Assembly (NCBI RefSeq): GCF_900103915.1
Contig: NZ_FNIG01000001.1
Location: 310,001-374,000 of the forward strand
Length of the DNA stretch: 64,000 nt
From: Tenuibacillus multivorans
GTDB taxonomy: Bacteria > Bacillota > Bacilli > Bacillales > Alkalibacillaceae
Direction: 5' to 3'
Shown: piece by piece, positions 1 to 9,724 of the stretch
How the letters are laid out: each line of letters starts with the position of its first letter
How positions within the stretch are numbered: the stretch's first letter is position 1
The notes under the pieces: model-generated
What the model saw: the letters and a program-made list of their open reading frames with translations, nothing else
What the model was told of the DNA's origin: nothing
Databases searched by the model: none
Program-made: the position numbers and the translations under genes

Positions 1-19
1 TTCATTCTAAAGTGAAATA

Positions 20-55
20 AAGCCCGAGAGATTTGTGAAAATCTCCCGGGCTTTT
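20..55. terminator. Rho-independent terminator of an upstream gene
   Basis: A 13-bp stem (positions 20-32 paired with 41-53, one internal mismatch) is followed by TTTT. The gene it ends lies outside the window. Confidence 0.7.
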
Positions 56-190
56 GTCCCTCCGTGTCACGGAAAATCCGTGCGTTTTCTCTCGGACCAG
101 ACCAAATGAATGCCACTTGCGGAACCCTAGAAAACTTATGGATCGTATTATATTGTTAACTATTTTATCACGACTTTAATTGAATTTCTA

Positions 191-220
191 TTGAAACCAA
201 TTAAGTGAAAAACGTATAAT
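191..220 (+). promoter_or_regulatory. Sigma-A type promoter of the sodium channel gene
   Basis: TTGAAA (191-196) and TATAAT (215-220) are separated by 18 bp. A GGGGAGG ribosome binding site follows at 244-250, just before the ATG codons at 254 and 257. Confidence 0.6.
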
Positions 221-253
221 TTAGTTTAGTTGCTTATGCAAAAGGGGAGGTAA

Positions 254-1033
254 ATGATGCGTTCATGGAGTCAGAAAATAGTAGATAATAAGAGCTTTCA
301 AAATACGATTATCATATTAATTTTAATAAATGCTGTTTTAATCGGATTAGAAACTTATCCAAATGTATATCAACAATACGGTGATTTACTACAGGTATTA
401 GACCTTGTGATTTTACTTATTTTTACGATTGAAATCGCCTTAAAGTTAATCGCTTCACATCCAACCCGTGACTTTTTTAAAGATGGTTGGAATGTATTCG
501 ACTTTTTAATCGTCGCGTTTAGCTATATTTTTGTGGGTTCAACATACGTAACGGTTTTACGTATTTTACGTGTGTTAAGGCTGTTCCGAACTATATCGGT
601 CATCCCCTCGTTAAGAAAATTAGTCAATGCTTTATTGATGACACTGCCTTCGCTAGGTACAATTATGCTGCTTTTGGGGATTGTGTTTTATATATTCAGT
701 GTCATCGGTACCGTTTTATACGGTAGTGTGAGTCCCGAATTTTTTGGTACGATTCAGCATACTGCTTTAACTTTATTTCAAATGATTACCTTAGAATCAT
801 GGGCTAGTGGCGTGATGCGTCCAGTGATGGAAGAGGCGCCATATTCGTGGATTTACTTTGTTTCATTTATTTTGGCCGGTTCGTTTGTCGTGCTTAATTT
901 ATTCGTAGGTGTCATTGTCAATAATTTTGAAAAAGTTGAATCGATGGAATCGGATGATGAAGATGATCTAAAAGAGGAAATCTCAAGCTTGCGTCAAGAA
1001 ATTCAAGAGTTAAAGGATCTTGTTAAAAAATAG
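254..1033 (+). CDS. NaChBac-type voltage-gated sodium channel
   Basis: A single-domain six-helix cation channel of the bacterial NaV family, which works as a homotetramer in the cytoplasmic membrane. The S4 voltage sensor has arginines every third residue (R103, R106, R109, R112). The pore loop carries the selectivity filter TLESWAS (179-185), the same as in Bacillus halodurans NaChBac. After S6 comes an acidic stretch and a C-terminal coiled coil (about 232-258), as expected for tetramer assembly. At 259 residues it is close to the family length. In alkaliphilic Bacillus this channel supports motility, chemotaxis and sodium re-entry at high pH. ATG 257 has the better spacing from the ribosome binding site, so the true start may be one codon downstream. 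It appears monocistronic. Confidence 0.95.
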   Translation: MMRSWSQKIVDNKSFQNTIIILILINAVLIGLETYPNVYQQYGDLLQVLDLVILLIFTIEIALKLIASHPTRDFFKDGWNVFDFLIVAFSYIFVGSTYVTVLRILRVLRLFRTISVIPSLRKLVNALLMTLPSLGTIMLLLGIVFYIFSVIGTVLYGSVSPEFFGTIQHTALTLFQMITLESWASGVMRPVMEEAPYSWIYFVSFILAGSFVVLNLFVGVIVNNFEKVESMESDDEDDLKEEISSLRQEIQELKDLVKK

Positions 1034-1210
1034 TTTATCGTTATAGAAAATAATTCAGAAAAGTGTCGAAATTCATTGCGAAAATTGTGGTTTAATGGTA
1101 CTTTTAGAGTAAGTATTATTTTACGTTCGTGTTACAAATATTAATATTCTATTAAATACGTAAACAGTTCATATCTGTTTATAAAGTTTAAGTTCTCATG
1201 GAGTGAGTAT

Positions 1211-2071
1211 ATGGATATCCGTCAATTTTTTAAAAACGTATGGCAAAATCTTTCGGTCAAAAAAGCGCAGCCAGCTTTTGCAACGTCACATGGAGCGGTG
1301 AAAGAGGACGAAAAGCAGCAATATCAGAAATTCCAGGCAGCGAAGCTTTTTGAACGTGATAAAAATGAAGATGAACCAAACCAACAATCGCACTCCGAAC
1401 CTTCTACACCTAGCTATGATCCGATGCCGGAGCCGAAAGATTATCGAAAAAAGGATAAAATTGCATTAGATTTGCTTGTAGCGGTTGATCAGATGATGAG
1501 CGACCGTGATTTAGTGAAGCAAAATTTAGATGATGTAAGAGACCGGTTAAAGCATAGTGATGATTATGTAAATAAATTAACGCAAGAAAAAGCACAGCTA
1601 GAGCAAACCGTGTCTGACAAGGACACCGAGATTGGACGTCTAGACGATCAAATTGCTAATCGGAATATGAAATACGATCAATTGATGGAAGATTACCAAG
1701 AAATGCAAATGCGTTTAACGCGTGAGATTGAAGAATTGAAGAATAATATTAACATAGAAGAGGAACGCTATGCGAAACTAAATGAAACATATGAACGTCA
1801 CCAAATGGAAAGCATTTCAAAAGAACAAAAGCTTGAGGATAAAATTCGCGAGTTAGAAACGAAAAATGAAAACCTTCAGAAGAAATACTACAAAATACGC
1901 GAAGAAAATTCCTATTTACTTGGTATGTTCAAGGACTTCAATAACCGTATGAGTTCATCATTTAAAGCTTATGACTTAGATGATGAATTAGAGACAAAAC
2001 CAGATCCCAAAGAAGAAGAAGAGACAGAGAATAAAGAAAGAATTAAAACATTTGAACCTGAAAATAAATAA
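1211..2071 (+). CDS. Hypothetical coiled-coil protein
   Basis: I do not recognise this 286-residue protein. It has a short hydrophilic N-terminus, a Pro/Ser/Gln-rich stretch (about 55-80), a long heptad-rich charged coiled coil (about 85-245), and a very acidic Glu/Lys tail. There is no signal peptide and no membrane segment, so it is probably cytoplasmic. The ATG follows a TGGAGTGAG ribosome binding site. It lies between the sodium channel and a deacetylase, each with its own upstream region, so context gives no function. A structural or division-associated role similar to other cytoplasmic coiled-coil proteins is possible but not shown. Confidence 0.75.
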   Translation: MDIRQFFKNVWQNLSVKKAQPAFATSHGAVKEDEKQQYQKFQAAKLFERDKNEDEPNQQSHSEPSTPSYDPMPEPKDYRKKDKIALDLLVAVDQMMSDRDLVKQNLDDVRDRLKHSDDYVNKLTQEKAQLEQTVSDKDTEIGRLDDQIANRNMKYDQLMEDYQEMQMRLTREIEELKNNINIEEERYAKLNETYERHQMESISKEQKLEDKIRELETKNENLQKKYYKIREENSYLLGMFKDFNNRMSSSFKAYDLDDELETKPDPKEEEETENKERIKTFEPENK

Positions 2072-2216
2072 AAACGGGCAATGAAGTCGCTTGGTCGGCT
2101 TCATTATTTGTATAATTTGGTTTATTTTATGGCAGCAATAGAGATATAGGGCGGTGTAGTGGGACCTCTAACATGACACTGATGACTGCGACTTGTTGGG
2201 AAATGAGGTTAAAAAC

Positions 2217-3539
2217 ATGCAATACACATTTAAATTATTAGAACTCATTCAATTACATAATGGCTATGCGAAGGTTCGTTTATCCTTCGATCAGGATGAA
2301 AAGCTTTTTTGGCTTAAGCTCGATGATGAAACGTATCAGTCGATGCTTGAATCTCTAAACTCGTTTGAACAACTGATTCGATTGTCGTTAACGTCTAAGC
2401 GGGATCCTTTTACTGACTCCTCCTCAAGTACATTAACGGCGATTGATGGTCATCAACAGTGGAAAATTGATTTTAATTGTTCTGAGCATTATACGAACCA
2501 GATTGAACAGCTAAAACAAGCTGAAACCTTTAAACATGTTGAGAACCTATCGTTTATTCAGCTTCCTGAAAATATGACGTCTAACTCAGAAGTGGACAAC
2601 CCCGAAGAACAAAGCCAGGATGATCAAGGGGGATCTGAAGTAGAAACCAAAGAGGATACGGGTCAGAAATGGGCTTCCATTAAAGTTGATGAGGTTGTCC
2701 ATCAGCATAAGTCAACCGATTGGTGGAAAGCCATACCCATTCCTAAAATGTTTCGCAGAGGATTAATAGTGGCTTCTGTTTTAGCATTATTACTTGCTTT
2801 TTCAAATGAGCATTTTTTCGCAACGGAATCGAGTGACGTTGACCTGAATCAAGAAACTTATTTATTATCGACGGATTTGGATAGGCATCTACAATTAGTT
2901 AAGGATGAAAGCATTGAAGTTGTACAGACTTCCGAATCGGAAGAACCTAATTTTCCGATGTTTAAAGTCGAGGAAGAGCTATTTTACGGATTACCTCAAG
3001 GGTATGTAGCTTTGACATTTGACGATGGTCCATCACCCTTTACAAAGGAGATTGCAGATATTCTTTCTGAACATGGTGTTGCCGGGACATTTTTTTTCGT
3101 TGGAACCCAAATTGAAAAATATCCTGATCAGGTTAAATATGTCGAACAACAAGGACATGTCATAGGTAGCCATTCATATGGGCACCAGAATTTAAGCCTA
3201 CTGGCACCTGGAGTTTTAGAAAATGATGTTTTAGAAGCGGTGACAGGTCTTGAAGGCTTAGTTGGACATCAGGTTGATTTATTCCGACCGCCATATGGGG
3301 CGACAGACGATGAAGTGATTGAGGTTTTAAGTCAAAATAATTTAAAAACCGTTATGTGGAACCGAGACCCGAGAGACTGGGAAGCAGGAAAAGAAGAGGA
3401 TATCATTAATTACTTTAAATCCGTTGATCCATCAGGTGGAATTTACATTCTTCATGAAAACAAACATACTCTGAACGCACTTCCAGAGATTTTAGCTTAT
3501 CTTGAATCACAAGGATTAAAAGTTGTTGGCTTGCATTAA
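2217..3539 (+). CDS. Membrane-anchored polysaccharide deacetylase (NodB domain)
   Basis: A carbohydrate esterase family 4 enzyme, expected to remove acetyl groups from peptidoglycan or another cell-wall glycan on the outer face. The N-terminal half (about 180 residues) is an unrecognised hydrophilic region. One membrane helix (about 182-200) precedes the C-terminal NodB domain. All five CE4 motifs are present: TFDDGPS, HSYGH, RPPYG, WNRDPRDW and ILHE, which supplies the metal-binding Asp-His-His triad. I chose ATG 2217 because a GAGG sequence sits nine bases before it; a TTG at 2193 in frame has no such site. The large cytoplasmic-side N-terminal domain is unusual, since PdaA-like enzymes start with the signal sequence. 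Confidence 0.88.
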   Translation: MQYTFKLLELIQLHNGYAKVRLSFDQDEKLFWLKLDDETYQSMLESLNSFEQLIRLSLTSKRDPFTDSSSSTLTAIDGHQQWKIDFNCSEHYTNQIEQLKQAETFKHVENLSFIQLPENMTSNSEVDNPEEQSQDDQGGSEVETKEDTGQKWASIKVDEVVHQHKSTDWWKAIPIPKMFRRGLIVASVLALLLAFSNEHFFATESSDVDLNQETYLLSTDLDRHLQLVKDESIEVVQTSESEEPNFPMFKVEEELFYGLPQGYVALTFDDGPSPFTKEIADILSEHGVAGTFFFVGTQIEKYPDQVKYVEQQGHVIGSHSYGHQNLSLLAPGVLENDVLEAVTGLEGLVGHQVDLFRPPYGATDDEVIEVLSQNNLKTVMWNRDPRDWEAGKEEDIINYFKSVDPSGGIYILHENKHTLNALPEILAYLESQGLKVVGLH

Positions 3540-3610
3540 GAGGATGCCGAAAGTCGGTGTCCTTTTTTATTTGTCTTGGACAAACATATTTTTTATTGGA
3601 GATCACAATC

Positions 3611-3843
3611 ATAGGGAAATTATATGGGTTACTTAGAGGCTACAATGGGTACTTAGCTTATTTTATGGGGAATTATAGACGTACATTGGGCATTCAGAGG
3701 CCGACAATGGGCACTCAGCATAGTTTATGGGGAATTATAGACGTACATTGGGCATTCAGAGGCTGACAATGGGCACTCAGCATAAATTTATGGGGAATTA
3801 TTGCCTTTTATTGGGCATTCAGTCCGGTTCATGGGGATTTTGC
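3611..3843. repeat. G-rich 20-21 bp periodic repeat array
   Basis: About ten cores of the form WTGGGSAWTYAG or ATGGGGAATTAT start at 3624, 3645, 3665, 3686, 3707, 3727, 3748, 3769, 3790, 3811 and 3831. Each is followed by a 8-9 base variable linker. A 62-bp higher-order duplication covers 3665-3726 and 3727-3788. The same core recurs in the array at 16411. Confidence 0.85.
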
Positions 3844-3884
3844 ATAAACGGGATACAAAAGCTTTAGTGGACATAGAGCCGGGT

Positions 3885-3916
3885 AAAAAACCTCACCCGC
3901 CATCTGCGAGTGAGGT
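3885..3916 (-). terminator. Terminator of the spore coat gene
   Basis: An inverted repeat AACCTCAC (3889-3896) / GTGAGGTT (3909-3916) is followed on the minus strand by a run of six T. Confidence 0.75.
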
Positions 3917-3922
3917 TAACGC

Positions 3923-4543
3923 TTAGTGTTGCTGAGTTTGCGTGTGCGTATAGCTATTAAGCAACTGGTTTTGCGTTTGCTGGTCAAACTGAGGGACTTG
4001 ATAATAGTTATTATCGTTTTGATATAGGAATACCTCATATGCCATTTCACAGAAGTTCGGAATGCTATCCTGGAACACACGTCGAACAACAGGGTTGGTT
4101 GCTTCTAATGCAGCCATTGTGCTGGAAGTTGCACAATTTTTTAGATGACCAAGCATGAAGCTAGAATAGCATTGATCATCTATTTGTTGAGGGTTTGTTT
4201 TCGGTTGTTTCGGCTGGCTAGGACTTAAGCCATAAGTGACATCGTTACTGAGTTCCATATTGTAGTTCGTTGTTGGCTGTGGGGGACGTTGTCCTGTTTG
4301 GAAAGCATCAACGACTGTATTATACAGCTGGCTCATATATTGATACTGACTGTTTAAAATGTTCTGCAACTGTTGATCTTGAATCCCTTGCTCATACATT
4401 TTGTAATGTTCCATAGTCCCGATTAAACCATCAATCGATTCTCTAGCATCGAATATTTCATGTGCTGAATGGCTTTGCTGTGCAGGCATTTGACTGGAGT
4501 CCTTCATTTGACTGTTTGGGTTTTGCTGCTGATTCATTGTCAT
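3923..4543 (-). CDS. CotF-family spore coat protein
   Basis: A 206-residue protein with a Gln/Asn/Ser-rich N-terminus and a helical central segment (HEIFDARESIDGLIGTMEHY), typical of the CotF/YhcQ ferritin-like coat family. A second helical segment contains two Cys residues (DQCYSSFMLGHLKNC) that could take part in coat cross-linking. The tail is again Gln-rich. Its presence indicates a spore-forming host. The start is ATG after an AAAGGAGGATG ribosome binding site. A possible mother-cell sigma-factor -10 element lies 49 bp upstream. Family membership is clear; the exact coat layer cannot be told from sequence. Confidence 0.85.
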   Translation of the reverse strand: MTMNQQQNPNSQMKDSSQMPAQQSHSAHEIFDARESIDGLIGTMEHYKMYEQGIQDQQLQNILNSQYQYMSQLYNTVVDAFQTGQRPPQPTTNYNMELSNDVTYGLSPSQPKQPKTNPQQIDDQCYSSFMLGHLKNCATSSTMAALEATNPVVRRVFQDSIPNFCEMAYEVFLYQNDNNYYQVPQFDQQTQNQLLNSYTHTQTQQH

Positions 4544-4591
4544 CCTCCTTTATAAACAGTGGTACAATTCTTAAGGTGTATAAAAAAGGAC

Positions 4592-4600
4592 TATTTTATG
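4592..4600 (-). promoter_or_regulatory. Candidate sporulation sigma-E/sigma-K -10 element
   Basis: On the minus strand CATAAAATA fits the CATA-N3-TA pattern of SigK (and loosely SigE) promoters, 49 bp upstream of the coat gene start. The -35 region is a poor match, so this is tentative. Confidence 0.3.
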
Positions 4601-4643
4601 CGCTAAACGATTTATTATGAATAAATAAATATTCTTTACTACC

Positions 4644-4710
4644 TTGTATTATTCAGTACTGCGTGGTAAACTATATCCAAGAATTAGTATTGAACAATAT
4701 TCAGTACCGT
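4644..4710 (+). promoter_or_regulatory. PadR operon promoter with direct-repeat operator
   Basis: TTGTAT (4644-4649) and TAAACT (4667-4672) with a 17-bp spacer form a plausible promoter. The direct repeat TATTCAGTACTG (4650-4661) fills the spacer and TATTCAGTACCG (4699-4710) lies just before the gene, as expected for an autorepressor site. Confidence 0.45.
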
Positions 4711-4726
4711 GAAAAGAGGTATAGTA

Positions 4727-5050
4727 ATGAATGCACAATTTAAAAAAGGCGTATTAGAGCTCTGTGTTTTAGTTTTAATTTATAAAAAGGATCAGTATGG
4801 CTATGAGCTAGCGCAAAATATTTCAACAAGTATTGATTTAGCGGAAGGGTCATTATACCCGTTACTAAGGCGATTAACGAAGGAAGAGTATTGTACAACA
4901 TATTTAGCTGAATCAAAAGAAGGACCGCCTCGTAAGTACTATCAATTAACCGAAAAGGGGAAATCATATATGGATTTTTTAGTAAACGAGTGGAAAATGT
5001 TCTCACATAACGTTGATGTGTTGATAAAGGAGGCGTTAGGGGATGAATAA
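4727..5050 (+). CDS. PadR-family transcriptional regulator
   Basis: A short winged-helix repressor of the PadR family (107 residues). It has the conserved FKKGVLELCVL opening helix, the GYELAQ segment, the recognition region (EGSLYPLLRRL) and the wing (GPPRKYYQLTEKGK). ATG 4727 was chosen because AGAGG lies 8 bases before it; an in-frame GTG at 4709 contains that site. The stop overlaps the next gene by 8 bases, so this is the first gene of a three-gene operon with DUF1700 and DUF4097 proteins. This arrangement is common in Firmicutes and linked to envelope stress, with the PadR protein as local repressor. The inducer is unknown. Confidence 0.9.
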   Translation: MNAQFKKGVLELCVLVLIYKKDQYGYELAQNISTSIDLAEGSLYPLLRRLTKEEYCTTYLAESKEGPPRKYYQLTEKGKSYMDFLVNEWKMFSHNVDVLIKEALGDE

Positions 5051-5591
5051 AGACCAGTATCTTAAGGAGTTAAAACAACGGCTTGCTCCGCTTTCTAAGC
5101 AAGATCGGGATGAAATTTTATTTGATTATCAGGAACATTTTGATGTTGGGTTGCAAGATGGAAAATCGGAAATTGACATCATTAATGAATTAGGAACCCC
5201 TCATGAAGCGGCTGACAATATAATGGCAGAGATGTCTGTACCTAAACAGGAAGAACGAAAAAGTAGCTCAGATCATGTCCGTATGGTCTTTTTAGCCATC
5301 ATTCTAATCATGGTTAACTTAATTTTTGTTGTTGGTCCAGCCATGGCTATTATAGTGGCCTACTTAAGCTTATACAGTGTTGTTTTGACACTTATTTTTA
5401 GTCCAATGCTGATTTTTTATTACACCGTTATACATGGTCTTGGGAATGCCATGGCAAGCTTTTTCGCCATGGGAATAGGTATTTCCTTAGGTGTGTTAAT
5501 CGGTATTGGATTATTCTATGTAGGTAAATGGATTTATCAAGTGATTTTAATGTACATTAACTTCAATGTGAAGCTGGTTAGGGGGTATTAA
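5043..5591 (+). CDS. DUF1700 (HAAS domain) membrane protein
   Basis: The N-terminal 70 residues form the helical HAAS/DUF1700 domain (MNKDQYLKELKQRL...LGTPHEAADNIM). Three or four hydrophobic membrane helices follow (about 77-180). HAAS domains are typically encoded next to PadR regulators and are thought to pass a signal between membrane and regulator. The gene overlaps padR by 8 bases and its stop abuts the next start, which indicates translational coupling. Family assignment is firm; the mechanism is inferred from family association. Confidence 0.85.
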   Translation: MNKDQYLKELKQRLAPLSKQDRDEILFDYQEHFDVGLQDGKSEIDIINELGTPHEAADNIMAEMSVPKQEERKSSSDHVRMVFLAIILIMVNLIFVVGPAMAIIVAYLSLYSVVLTLIFSPMLIFYYTVIHGLGNAMASFFAMGIGISLGVLIGIGLFYVGKWIYQVILMYINFNVKLVRGY

Positions 5592-5592
5592 G

Positions 5593-6444
5593 GTGAAAAA
5601 GGTTGCTAAGATTTCAGTTATTGTATTGGTCATTAGCTTCGTTGGACTTATGGTAACCATGATGGTTAGCGGTGATTCTGTAACGGATATGTTTTTAGGT
5701 AAGCGTGATTTAGTTGAGGATCACCAAACATTTAGTGGCGCTGATATTGAACGAATTGATTTGGATGTGCAAAATGCTAAAATTAATATTCAGCCGACAA
5801 CGGAGCGGGATATTACTGTGGAATATAAAGGTGAAGTGAGCCCAATAGCGGGAGCAACAGACCAATTCATTGCTGACCAACAAGGGGATGAATTATCGAT
5901 AAATAAAGAACAATTTCCGATGGCATTTATATTTAATCTTGGAACACATAATGAGATCAATTTGTATCTACCTGAGAAAACGTTTAAAGCTGTTAATTTG
6001 GATGTCGCAGCAGCTAAAATCGATGTTGTAGGTTTGCAAGCTAACCAGCTAGACATCGAAACAAGTGCTGGGAAAATTGATTTGGCCTCAATTAAAAGTA
6101 ATCAAACGACGATTGAGTCATCTGCCGGAGCTGTCGATATTGACCAAATTACAGGTGATTTAGATGTTGATACGAGTGCAGGTCGAGTTGTCATTAATCT
6201 TGAAAAACTTGAACAAAACATTGACGTCGATTCATCAGTCGGTGAAGTGGTGATTAACACTTTAAAAACGCCAGACAATATGCGATTGGATTTTAGCGCA
6301 AGTGCTGGGAGTGGTGACGTAGAAGTACCTTTGGAATTTGATGTGAGGTCCCATAATCGCATCAAAGGTATAGTCGGTGATGGTGATTATAAAGTCTATG
6401 TTCGAACAAGCGCTGGGGCATTTAGGTTTAACGTGGTTGAATGA
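5593..6444 (+). CDS. DUF4097 family (LiaG-like) envelope protein
   Basis: A 283-residue protein with one N-terminal membrane anchor (about 5-25) and a long repetitive beta domain. Repeats of the form SAGKIDLAS, SAGAVDIDQ, SAGRVVINL and SVGEVVINT mark the DUF4097 beta-helix fold found in LiaG and putative adhesins. The domain is expected outside the membrane. The start is GTG, one base after the stop of the DUF1700 gene, with GGGGG about 8 bases before it. It closes the PadR operon and is followed by a strong bidirectional terminator. The role in envelope-stress response is inferred from family and neighbours. Confidence 0.85.
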   Translation: MKKVAKISVIVLVISFVGLMVTMMVSGDSVTDMFLGKRDLVEDHQTFSGADIERIDLDVQNAKINIQPTTERDITVEYKGEVSPIAGATDQFIADQQGDELSINKEQFPMAFIFNLGTHNEINLYLPEKTFKAVNLDVAAAKIDVVGLQANQLDIETSAGKIDLASIKSNQTTIESSAGAVDIDQITGDLDVDTSAGRVVINLEKLEQNIDVDSSVGEVVINTLKTPDNMRLDFSASAGSGDVEVPLEFDVRSHNRIKGIVGDGDYKVYVRTSAGAFRFNVVE

Positions 6445-6449
6445 TTATA

Positions 6450-6482
6450 AAACCCTCACACAGAAATATTGTGTGAGGGTTT
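6450..6482. terminator. Bidirectional terminator between convergent genes
   Basis: Perfect 12-bp stem AAACCCTCACAC (6450-6461) / GTGTGAGGGTTT (6471-6482) between the DUF4097 gene and mccB. Confidence 0.85.
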
Positions 6483-6485
6483 AGT

Positions 6486-7619
<1,134 letters not shown>

Positions 7620-8543
7620 TTAATCCCATCCTTCATATATTTGTTTACTCAAATAGCGTTCACTACTATCTGGGAAGACCGTGACTATGTGACTTCCCTT
7701 ATCTGCCACTTCAGCCTCTTTTAAAGCAGCAGCAAAAGCAGAACCAGAGGAAGAAGCGACTAATAAACCTTCTTTTTGTGATAGTATTTTTAATTGCTTA
7801 AAGGCTTCCGCATCTGGAATGGTGTGAATTCCATCAAAGTAGTCTGTATCCATGTAATCAGGTAAAAATTCCATTCCAATACCCTCTGTTTCGTGTGGAC
7901 CTGATTCGCCACCATTAAGAATAGAGCCTTCTGGTTCGACAATAGCTGTTTTTATATTGGAGTCTCGTTCCTTAAGATAGCGCGCCGTTCCCATAAACGT
8001 ACCGCCTGTTCCAGCACCAGCTACAAAAACATCAATGTTACCGTTTAAGTCTTGATAAAGCTCAGGACCAAGTGATTTATAATACGTATTTGGATTAGCC
8101 GGATTAGAGAACTGAGCGGGGGAAAAAGAGTTTTCGATTTCAGTCTCAAGCTCTTTTGCCTTTTCAATCGCACCTTTCATACCATCTTCGGTTTTGGTAT
8201 GAACAATTTTGGCACCAAGCGCTTTCATTAAGGTTTGCTTTTCGATGCTAAATTTCTCAGGAACGACAAACATAACGTTAAACCCTTGATTGACAGCGGC
8301 TAAGGCAAGTCCGATCCCGGTATTCCCAGCAGTCGGTTCAATAATCGTGCCCCCAGGTTTTAAATCATCTTTTTCCAGAGCATCTTTTAACAATTCAACA
8401 CCCTGGCGATCTTTGACACTGCCGCCTGGGTTAAAGTACTCAAGTTTAGCAAAAATCCGACACTGGTTCGGGATGTCGATATGGGTTATTTCAAATAATG
8501 GTGTATGACCGATTAGATCTTGAATGTTTGATACGTAGTTCAT
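7620..8543 (-). CDS. mccA: Cystathionine beta-synthase-type PLP enzyme (MccA)
   Basis: A beta-family PLP enzyme (307 residues) that condenses homocysteine with O-acetylserine or serine to cystathionine. It has the lysine motif GGSVKDRQG, the substrate loop TAGNTGIGLA and the phosphate-binding GAGTGGT segment. It resembles CysK but is encoded with luxS and mccB, which marks the MccA (YrhA) role in turning methyl-cycle homocysteine into cysteine. The ATG lies only 4 bases after the luxS stop, with GAGGAAGC inside the end of luxS as ribosome binding site. A separate cysK is present at 12.3 kb. Confidence 0.9.
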   Translation of the reverse strand: MNYVSNIQDLIGHTPLFEITHIDIPNQCRIFAKLEYFNPGGSVKDRQGVELLKDALEKDDLKPGGTIIEPTAGNTGIGLALAAVNQGFNVMFVVPEKFSIEKQTLMKALGAKIVHTKTEDGMKGAIEKAKELETEIENSFSPAQFSNPANPNTYYKSLGPELYQDLNGNIDVFVAGAGTGGTFMGTARYLKERDSNIKTAIVEPEGSILNGGESGPHETEGIGMEFLPDYMDTDYFDGIHTIPDAEAFKQLKILSQKEGLLVASSSGSAFAAALKEAEVADKGSHIVTVFPDSSERYLSKQIYEGWD

Positions 8544-8546
8544 TAA

Positions 8547-9020
8547 TTATGCTTCCTCTCCGAACACGTCTTTCCATTCATCCTTATGATCAAGCATTTC
8601 TTGAGCGAGCTCTTTTGCACCTTCTAAGCTATGGTTGGCTGCCCAACCGCATTGAACTTCGTTGCATGCAGGAACTTCATCAGCCTCAAGAACGTCTCGG
8701 AAAGTTTTTTCTAAAACATCTAAAATTTCATCATAGTCATCATGATTGATAACAGATAAATAAAAACCTGTTTGGCAACCCATTGGACCAATATCTATGA
8801 CGTTACCTAAGTGGTTACGAATGTTTTCCGCCATTAAGTGCTCAATGGAGTGGAGGCCATCCATTTCCATATGTGCTTGGTTGGGTTGTTTAAAGCGAAT
8901 ATCGTATTTGTGAATCGTATCACCGTTCTGTCCTTTAGTTATACCTACTAGACGGACGTAAGGTGCTCTTACCTTTGTGTGATCGAGATTAAAACTTTCA
9001 ACGTTCATTTTTTTACTCAT
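8547..9020 (-). CDS. luxS: S-ribosylhomocysteine lyase LuxS
   Basis: Converts S-ribosylhomocysteine to homocysteine and DPD, the AI-2 precursor. The metal site HSIEHLMAE (the HxxEH motif), the later metal-binding Cys ([10 protein letters not shown]) and the catalytic Cys segment (MGCQTGFYL) are all present. I place the start at ATG 9020, because the in-frame TTG at 9038 contains the GAGAGGAGT ribosome binding site. It sits between yrrT and mccA, where B. subtilis has the SAH nucleosidase gene mtnN. In this genome the operon therefore carries the second, not the first, step of SAH detoxification; mtnN must be elsewhere or replaced. Confidence 0.95.
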   Translation of the reverse strand: MSKKMNVESFNLDHTKVRAPYVRLVGITKGQNGDTIHKYDIRFKQPNQAHMEMDGLHSIEHLMAENIRNHLGNVIDIGPMGCQTGFYLSVINHDDYDEILDVLEKTFRDVLEADEVPACNEVQCGWAANHSLEGAKELAQEMLDHKDEWKDVFGEEA

Positions 9021-9067
9021 ATCGAATACTCCTCTCAATTGATTTTAACTTTATGATAACGTATATA

Positions 9068-9700
9068 TCATTTCTTAGCATGGATTAACCAAACAAAATC
9101 ATTTAATTGTTTGAAACTAACTTGAAAGCCAGCTTTGGTGATGATATCTTCCATTTTCGGAAGGGTTGTATAGTACTCTCGCATCAAATCTTGTGCTAAA
9201 TTGGAAAAGCCTTTCTCTTTAGCATCATCAATTGCTCGTTGGTGATGTGTATCATCCTTAAATAAAGTATCAGCAAATATGACCTCACCATCATCTACTA
9301 AAAGATGATGATATAGTTCGAAGGCTTGAGATTTTTCATCATCCGTTAAATGGTGGAACGCGTAGCTGCTTACAATATTGTGGACGTTTTCTGTTTTAGG
9401 AAAGTTCAAAAAGTCTCCATCCACCATCTTTGTATTTGGAAAACGGCTTTTTGCAATTTCAAGCATTCTTTCATTTGGCTCAATGCCAATCACGTCAATC
9501 TGTTTATTTAAGAGTTTTTCAAATAAATTTCCCGTCCCGACTCCAAATTCGATGGTTTTGCCTGATACCCGATCTGCTACGGCATCTAAAATCTCCTCAT
9601 AATGTTCAAAAACAGATCTATATTCTATTTGTTGGCCAGAAACAGCATCTTGGTATGTGTCTGCCCATTCATCAAATATATGCATAAATTCACGACCCAA
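9068..9700 (-). CDS. yrrT: SAM-dependent methyltransferase YrrT
   Basis: A class I methyltransferase (210 residues) with SAM-binding motif I IEFGVGTGNL, the acidic motif II residues in VIGIEPNERM, and the post-motif segment VSSYAFHHL. It is the first gene of the methionine-to-cysteine operon, as in B. subtilis. The N-terminus MGREF matches YrrT, which supports the TTG start at 9700; GAGGTG lies about 7 bases before it. The methyl acceptor is not known even in B. subtilis. A promoter and a palindromic operator lie immediately upstream. Confidence 0.9.
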   Translation of the reverse strand: MGREFMHIFDEWADTYQDAVSGQQIEYRSVFEHYEEILDAVADRVSGKTIEFGVGTGNLFEKLLNKQIDVIGIEPNERMLEIAKSRFPNTKMVDGDFLNFPKTENVHNIVSSYAFHHLTDDEKSQAFELYHHLLVDDGEVIFADTLFKDDTHHQRAIDDAKEKGFSNLAQDLMREYYTTLPKMEDIITKAGFQVSFKQLNDFVWLIHAKK

Positions 9701-9724
9701 TGCACTTCACCTCATTTATATAGT

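Larger units (their letters stand above)
3540..3922. other. Convergent intergenic region with terminators and repeat array
   Basis: No gene is supported here. It holds the terminator of the deacetylase gene (about 3541-3568, AGGATGCCGA stem then six T), a 20-21 bp periodic repeat array, and the coat-protein terminator on the other strand. Open frames through the array are a by-product of the repeat period. Confidence 0.7.

Noticed and set aside
3557-3766. 69-codon frame between the deacetylase and coat genes
   Set aside because: It runs through a terminator and the repeat array and has no translation signals.
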